DNA from: DASWRT01 sp036403035
GTDB lineage: Bacteria > Pseudomonadota > Alphaproteobacteria > ATCC43930 > CGMCC-115725
NCBI GenBank assembly: GCA_036403035.1
Contig: DASWRT010000227.1
Span: 1 to 10,490 of the forward strand
Length of the DNA: 10,490 bases
Direction: 5' to 3'
The notes beneath the pieces are model-generated. The model saw nothing but the letters and a program-made list of their open reading frames with translations. It was not told where the DNA came from and did not search any database. Shown in pieces: positions 7,185 through 10,490 of this stretch (its first letter is position 1; the number at the start of each line of letters is the position of its first letter). Both the position numbers and the translations under genes were made by a program.

Positions 7185-7913
7185 GCTTCTTCCGTTTGCA
7201 CCCGTGGCGAAAGCAGCAGCGGCAGGCGCCGGCGGCAACAGGATCGAGAGGCCGGCCGGATTGTAAAGCGCGGCCGTCACCTCGTCCCGCACGCCGAAAC
7301 CGCGTAGCACGAAGCGGACGGCATCCGCGATTACCTCGTTGGTATCGCCCTGGTACGGCACCGTCGACCGGCCCGGCAGGCGAGCGTACGCGATCATCGC
7401 CGCGACATGATGCCCGAACCAGAAGCTGTTCTCGATCGATCCCGGCGTCGGCGCCAGATGTCCGGCGCGCATCGCCGCCTCCAGGCAGGCCTGAAATTTC
7501 GGATAAATCTGCTCGAAGATCATGTTGAACACGAGGCGCGCGAACTCGCCGTCCTCGGCGAAGCTGTTGACGATCAGCCGATGCCGTACGTCCAGTTCGG
7601 CCGGGTCGCCGAATGCGCCGACCACGAACTGCACGAGCATGAAATGCACCATGTGGATCAGCGCCGAGGTCGACGGTTCGAGCGCATTGAGCCGTTCGAG
7701 CGCCGGATCGCAGCGGCAGCCGCGGCGCAGGATCTCCTCGTAGAGCGCCGCCTTGCTCGGGAAGTGCTTGAACAGCAGCGCCTCGGAAACCTTTGCCGCC
7801 TCGGCGATCTCCTTGGTCGTCGTGCGCGCAAAGCCCTTGCGCGCGAAGAGCGGCATCGCCGCTTCGGCGATAGCGTTCCGGCGTTCTTCGCTGTCGAGAC
7901 GGGGAGCTGCCAT
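7182..7913 (-). CDS. TetR/AcrR-family repressor of the adjacent efflux pump
   Basis: Encodes 243 residues from ATG 7913. The N-terminal TetR DNA-binding domain is clear: helix 1 (NAIAEAAMPLFARKGFART, 13-31) and the helix-turn-helix (TTKEIAEAAKVSEALLFKHF, 32-51), followed by PSKAALYEEI. The remaining 190 residues form the helical ligand-binding and dimer domain, which is variable and not informative about ligand; the last 30 residues are Ala/Pro-rich and probably disordered. It is immediately upstream of, and in the same direction as, the adaptor and RND genes, the usual layout for a local repressor relieved by pump substrates. An in-frame GTG at 7934 would start inside the operator and is less likely. 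No Shine-Dalgarno precedes either start, so translation may be leaderless. Two matching operator candidates flank the gene. Confidence 0.9.
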   Translation of the reverse strand: MAAPRLDSEERRNAIAEAAMPLFARKGFARTTTKEIAEAAKVSEALLFKHFPSKAALYEEILRRGCRCDPALERLNALEPSTSALIHMVHFMLVQFVVGAFGDPAELDVRHRLIVNSFAEDGEFARLVFNMIFEQIYPKFQACLEAAMRAGHLAPTPGSIENSFWFGHHVAAMIAYARLPGRSTVPYQGDTNEVIADAVRFVLRGFGVRDEVTAALYNPAGLSILLPPAPAAAAFATGANGRS

Positions 7914-7920
7914 GGCGGCG

Positions 7921-7940
7921 AAGTAAGCGCCCACTCACTT
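7921..7940. promoter_or_regulatory. TetR operator candidate at the tetR start region
   Basis: AAGTAAG (7921-7927) and CTCACTT (7934-7940) form an inverted repeat matching at 6 of 7 positions around a 6-base spacer, a geometry typical of TetR-family operators. On the - strand TTGACT (7949-7944) directly precedes it as a possible -35, and the -10 would fall within the dyad, so binding should block the promoter. The dyad ends 7 bases before the tetR ATG. A related copy lies at 7165-7184. Confidence 0.6.
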
Positions 7941-8028
7941 AGGAGTCAAGCGCATTGCCGCAACGCACTACAAACTCCCGAGCGACCCGGACCCGGCGAC
8001 GGACCGGGGACCGCCGAGGCGGATTTAC

Positions 8029-8934
8029 CTACCGCCCGTTCAGCACCATCCTGCACTGCGCCGGCAGATGCGGCCGAGGCGGCGCCGACGGGCGGACGGT
8101 GGAAACCGGGATCGGCCCCGGCGGGCCGTCGCGGAACCACCAGTCGAGCGACGCGTCGCAACCGTCGCCCGGCGGCACGGGAGCCTGCGGCTGGCAATTC
8201 GGCGAATCGACGGGACAGCTCAGCCGGACGTGGAAATGCTCGTCATGACCGCGCCACGGCCGGACCTTGCGGAGCCAGGACCGGTCGCCTTCGCCGGCTC
8301 CGGCTACGCCCATGCACAAGGCCTTCTTGATCGTCGGGTTCACGAACAGCCGATCGACCTTCGGATCGGTCGCGGCGAAGCGCAATAGCTCCACCTGCCG
8401 TCTGTCGAACCGCTTCGGATCGACGCCGCTGTAGTCGGCGAGCAGCATCGACGGCAGGTCGAGCGACTCGCGCGCGTCCGGCGCCAGGCGCGGTTTCGGG
8501 TCGAGGTTGAACCAGATATCGACGTCGAGGCCGCTCTGATGGCTGCCGTGGCCGAACGGCAAGGGGCCGCCGCGCGGCTGTCCCATATCGCCGACATAGA
8601 ACGGAGCGAGCCCGGCGGATGCGGCGCGGCGGCCGAGTCGCTCGACGAACGCGACCGTCGCGGGATGGCCGAAATTGCGGTGCCGGCTAAGCCGCACGGC
8701 CTGATAGCCGATACCATCCGGCGGCAGGCGCGCAGCACCGGCGATGCACCCCGCCGCGGGGCCGCCGATCGATTGCGCCGGCCCGGCGGTGGGCCGCAGC
8801 ACGTCGTCCCATGAAGCGGCATGGACCGGCGCCGCCGCCGCGACGCCGGCGGCGATGGCGAGAACGAGCAGCGCCGGCAGCAGCCGGCGGCGGCGCTGCA
8901 GCGGCGGCGGGGCGAACGGAGTGACCGGCATCAT
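8029..8934 (-). CDS. mepA: Penicillin-insensitive murein endopeptidase MepA (M74 family)
   Basis: Encodes 301 residues, a little longer than E. coli MepA. A basic then hydrophobic signal peptide (RRRRLLPALLVLAIAAGVAA, 14-33; cleavage likely near VHAA-S) sends it to the periplasm. The zinc-site motifs of the LAS-type metallopeptidases are intact: GHGSHQSGLDVD (H129, H132, D139) and GHDEHFHVRL (H230, H233, H235). By family knowledge it cleaves D-Ala-meso-DAP cross-links of peptidoglycan and is not blocked by beta-lactams. Six cysteines (63, 207, 240, 247, 259, 294) are spaced like the three disulfide pairs of E. coli MepA. I chose ATG 8934 (MM start) because GAAGG lies 11 bases upstream and the signal peptide follows; the frame is open to 9594 but that extension overlaps the divergent gene in antisense. 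A short GC hairpin (8011-8022) follows the stop without a T-run. Confidence 0.95.
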   Translation of the reverse strand: MMPVTPFAPPPLQRRRRLLPALLVLAIAAGVAAAAPVHAASWDDVLRPTAGPAQSIGGPAAGCIAGAARLPPDGIGYQAVRLSRHRNFGHPATVAFVERLGRRAASAGLAPFYVGDMGQPRGGPLPFGHGSHQSGLDVDIWFNLDPKPRLAPDARESLDLPSMLLADYSGVDPKRFDRRQVELLRFAATDPKVDRLFVNPTIKKALCMGVAGAGEGDRSWLRKVRPWRGHDEHFHVRLSCPVDSPNCQPQAPVPPGDGCDASLDWWFRDGPPGPIPVSTVRPSAPPRPHLPAQCRMVLNGR

Positions 8935-9139
8935 CGGCGGACGGACCTTCGCAGCAGGTACGGACTTTGTCGCGGCGCGGGAGGATCGCCGCTCGCGCAA
9001 TAGTATTCCACAACCGGTAGCGAGATCGTTTACGATCAATTCGGGGGGACGCTCGATCGACAAGACGGTCGAGGCGGCGAAGAACGGCCGCCGGCAACTG
9101 CCCCCGCCTGCCGATGAGGCAGAACGAGGGAGGAGAAGC
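8935..9139. promoter_or_regulatory. Divergent promoter region, mepA / substrate-binding protein
   Basis: These 205 bases separate two divergent genes and must hold both promoters. The clearest element is GATCGT-TT-ACGATC at 9024-9037, a 6-base perfect inverted repeat around a 2-base centre, near the middle of the region and inside a locally AT-richer patch (about 8998-9041). It is a good operator candidate for either gene. I cannot fix -35/-10 hexamers with confidence. Confidence 0.4.
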
Positions 9140-10354
9140 ATGCGATTCGGCGCGATCGCCGGGACGGCGATGTTCGGCGCGCTGCTGTCGGCGGCGGTCA
9201 CATCGTCCGCGACGGCGCAGATTTCGGACGACAAGGTGAAGATCGGCCTGCTCGGCGACCAGTCCGGCATGTCGGCCGACGTCGCCGGCAAGGGGGCGAT
9301 CGTCGCCGCGCGGCTGGCGGTCCAGGATTTCGGCGGGACCGTTCGCGGCAAGCCGATCGAGATCGTCGACGCCGACACGTTCGGCAAGCCGGACGTCGCC
9401 TCCGCGATCGCGCGCCGCTGGTTCGACGTCGAGCAGGTCGACGCCGTCACCGACCTCCCCTTCACGTCCGTCGCGATGGCGGTGGTCGAGGTCGCGAAGG
9501 CGGCTGACCGGACGGCGATGGTGGCGAGCGCCGCCTCCTCCGACCTCACCGGCAAGGCGTGCTCCCCCGTCTCGACCCATTGGGCGGACGACACCTACGC
9601 CCTGTCGGTCAGCACGGCGAAGGCGATCGTCGGGAGCGGCGGGGACAGCTGGTACTTCATGACCGCCGACTACGTGTTCGGCCACGCGCTGGAGAGGGAT
9701 GCGACCGAGGCGATCAAGGCGGCCGGCGGCAGCGTGGTCGGCAGCGTCAGGCATCCGCTCAACACCGCCGACTTCTCGTCCTTCCTGCTCCAGGCGCAGC
9801 AGTCCAAGGCGAAGATCATCGGCCTCGCGAGCGTCGGCGCCGACACCATCAACGCGATCAAGCAGGCATCCGAATTCGGCATCGTCGCGGGCGGACAGCG
9901 GCTGGCCGGCCTGCTCGTCTTCATCTCCGACATCCATTCGCTCGGGCAGCCGGTGGCGCAGGGCCTCGTCGTCTCCGAAGGGTTCTACTGGGACCAGAAC
10001 GACAAGTCCCGCGCATGGTCGAAGCGGTTCTTCGACCAGTTCGGCAAGATGCCGACCAAGGCGCAGGCCGCGACCTACACGGCGATCATGCAGTACCTGC
10101 ATGCCGTCGACGCGACCGGCACCGACGAGGCGAAGGCGGTCAACGTGCAGATGAAGAAGATGCCGGTCGACTTCTTCGGACGCCAGGGCTCGATCCGCCA
10201 GGACGGCCGGGTCCTCTACGAGATGACCCTCTATCAGGTGAAGCCGCCGGCCGAGAGCCGCTATGCCTGGGACTACTACAAGGAGATCGGCTCGATCCCG
10301 AAGGAGCGGGCGTTCCGCCCCGAGAAGGACGGCGGCTGCCCGCTCGTGCAGTAG
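9140..10354 (+). CDS. ABC-type substrate-binding protein, branched-chain amino acid/urea-like (Peripla_BP_6)
   Basis: Encodes 404 residues. A signal peptide is clear (hydrophobic core AIAGTAMFGALLSAAV, probable cleavage after ATA at 26), so the protein is periplasmic. The mature start VKIGLLGDQSGM and the motifs GKGAIVAARLAVQDFGG, SWYFMTADYVFGHALE and DFSSFLLQAQQSKAKIIG are those of type I periplasmic binding proteins in the LivJ/urea/amide group, a set greatly expanded in Hyphomicrobiales and other alphaproteobacteria. The ligand cannot be read from sequence. Two cysteines, in GKACSPV and at the C-terminus GGCPLVQ, could form a disulfide. GGGAGG lies 6 bases before the ATG at 9140, which fixes the start. 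No permease or ATPase gene follows within the window, so it is either an orphan receptor or serves a transporter elsewhere. Confidence 0.92.
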   Translation: MRFGAIAGTAMFGALLSAAVTSSATAQISDDKVKIGLLGDQSGMSADVAGKGAIVAARLAVQDFGGTVRGKPIEIVDADTFGKPDVASAIARRWFDVEQVDAVTDLPFTSVAMAVVEVAKAADRTAMVASAASSDLTGKACSPVSTHWADDTYALSVSTAKAIVGSGGDSWYFMTADYVFGHALERDATEAIKAAGGSVVGSVRHPLNTADFSSFLLQAQQSKAKIIGLASVGADTINAIKQASEFGIVAGGQRLAGLLVFISDIHSLGQPVAQGLVVSEGFYWDQNDKSRAWSKRFFDQFGKMPTKAQAATYTAIMQYLHAVDATGTDEAKAVNVQMKKMPVDFFGRQGSIRQDGRVLYEMTLYQVKPPAESRYAWDYYKEIGSIPKERAFRPEKDGGCPLVQ

Positions 10355-10490
10355 CTCTCGAGACTATTTGCTCTCTCTCCTTGCGGGCCGAGCGACGGAG
10401 TGCATACGGTCATGGCTGCGGCGGACCCGACAAAAGGTGGTACTGCCGCAAGCATGATCCGCTCCACTTGCTCGGCTTTCATGGCTCAGG
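10355..10490. other. Sequence after the binding-protein gene, no gene supported
   Basis: The 136 bases to the window end hold no convincing gene or strong terminator. A 7-base inverted repeat, CTTGCGG (10380-10386) with CCGCAAG (10446-10452), is too far apart to be a terminator. A 68-codon frame on the - strand (10482-10276) lacks a ribosome site, overlaps the binding-protein gene in antisense for most of its second half, and matches nothing I recognise. Confidence 0.4.

Noticed and set aside
6074..7528. Long + strand open frame opposite the adaptor and tetR genes
   Set aside because: Antisense to two recognised genes, composition dominated by Arg, Leu, Asp and His, no ribosome site.
8011..8022. 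CCGCC-GA-GGCGG hairpin after mepA as a terminator
   Set aside because: Stem is only 5 bases with a 2-base loop and no T-run follows on the - strand; such GC hairpins are expected by chance here.
8935..9594. 220-codon N-terminal extension of mepA
   Set aside because: It would bury the signal peptide and run antisense through the start of the binding-protein gene.
8687..10102. - strand open frame of 471 codons across mepA, the divergent region and the binding-protein gene
   Set aside because: Out of frame with mepA and antisense to the binding protein; the translation has no recognisable domain.
10276..10482. 68-codon - strand frame at the window end
   Set aside because: No ribosome site, much of it antisense to the binding-protein gene, no recognised family; too close to the window edge to judge.

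Overview
The window reads as a chromosomal segment of a GC-rich alphaproteobacterium. The reasons are the strong third-position G/C bias in every gene, the FtsK C-terminus of the alphaproteobacterial type (GYNRAAR ... NHVGKREVLV), an M74 murein endopeptidase, and a periplasmic binding protein of a type common in Hyphomicrobiales and relatives. The order cannot be fixed from this sequence. No rRNA, tRNA, CRISPR array, insertion sequence or phage gene is visible.

Layout, left to right: (1) the last 45 codons of ftsK (+ strand), convergent with (2) fetA-fetB (- strand, 1642 to 216), an ABC transporter of the FetAB/YbbLM iron-export type with a TGATG stop-start overlap. (3) An AT-rich, gene-free stretch (about 1643-1992) with an excellent sigma-54 (-24/-12) promoter match that faces (4) a secreted PEP-CTERM protein gene (+, 1993-2766). 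(5) A perfect-arm hairpin terminator (2797-2820) between the convergent PEP-CTERM and RND genes. (6) A three-gene efflux locus on the - strand, transcribed tetR (7913-7182), membrane fusion protein (7099-5975), RND pump (5935-2825). No outer-membrane factor gene lies in the window. (7) mepA (8934-8029, -), a penicillin-insensitive murein endopeptidase. (8) A divergent intergenic region with a clean dyad at 9024-9037. (9) A Peripla_BP_6-type substrate-binding protein (+, 9140-10354) with no permease or ATPase gene visible next to it, then about 136 bases without a convincing gene.

The most informative signals are regulatory. A TGGCAT-N5-TTGCT element upstream of the PEP-CTERM gene fits the known link between PEP-CTERM/exosortase systems and RpoN with the PrsK/PrsR two-component pair. 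Two copies of one operator-like element (GTAAG-N3-CCACTCA on the + strand) flank tetR, one over its start region and one just before the membrane fusion protein gene. This suggests the repressor controls both its own gene and the pump genes from two sites. I see no clearly new multi-gene system; most genes belong to known families.
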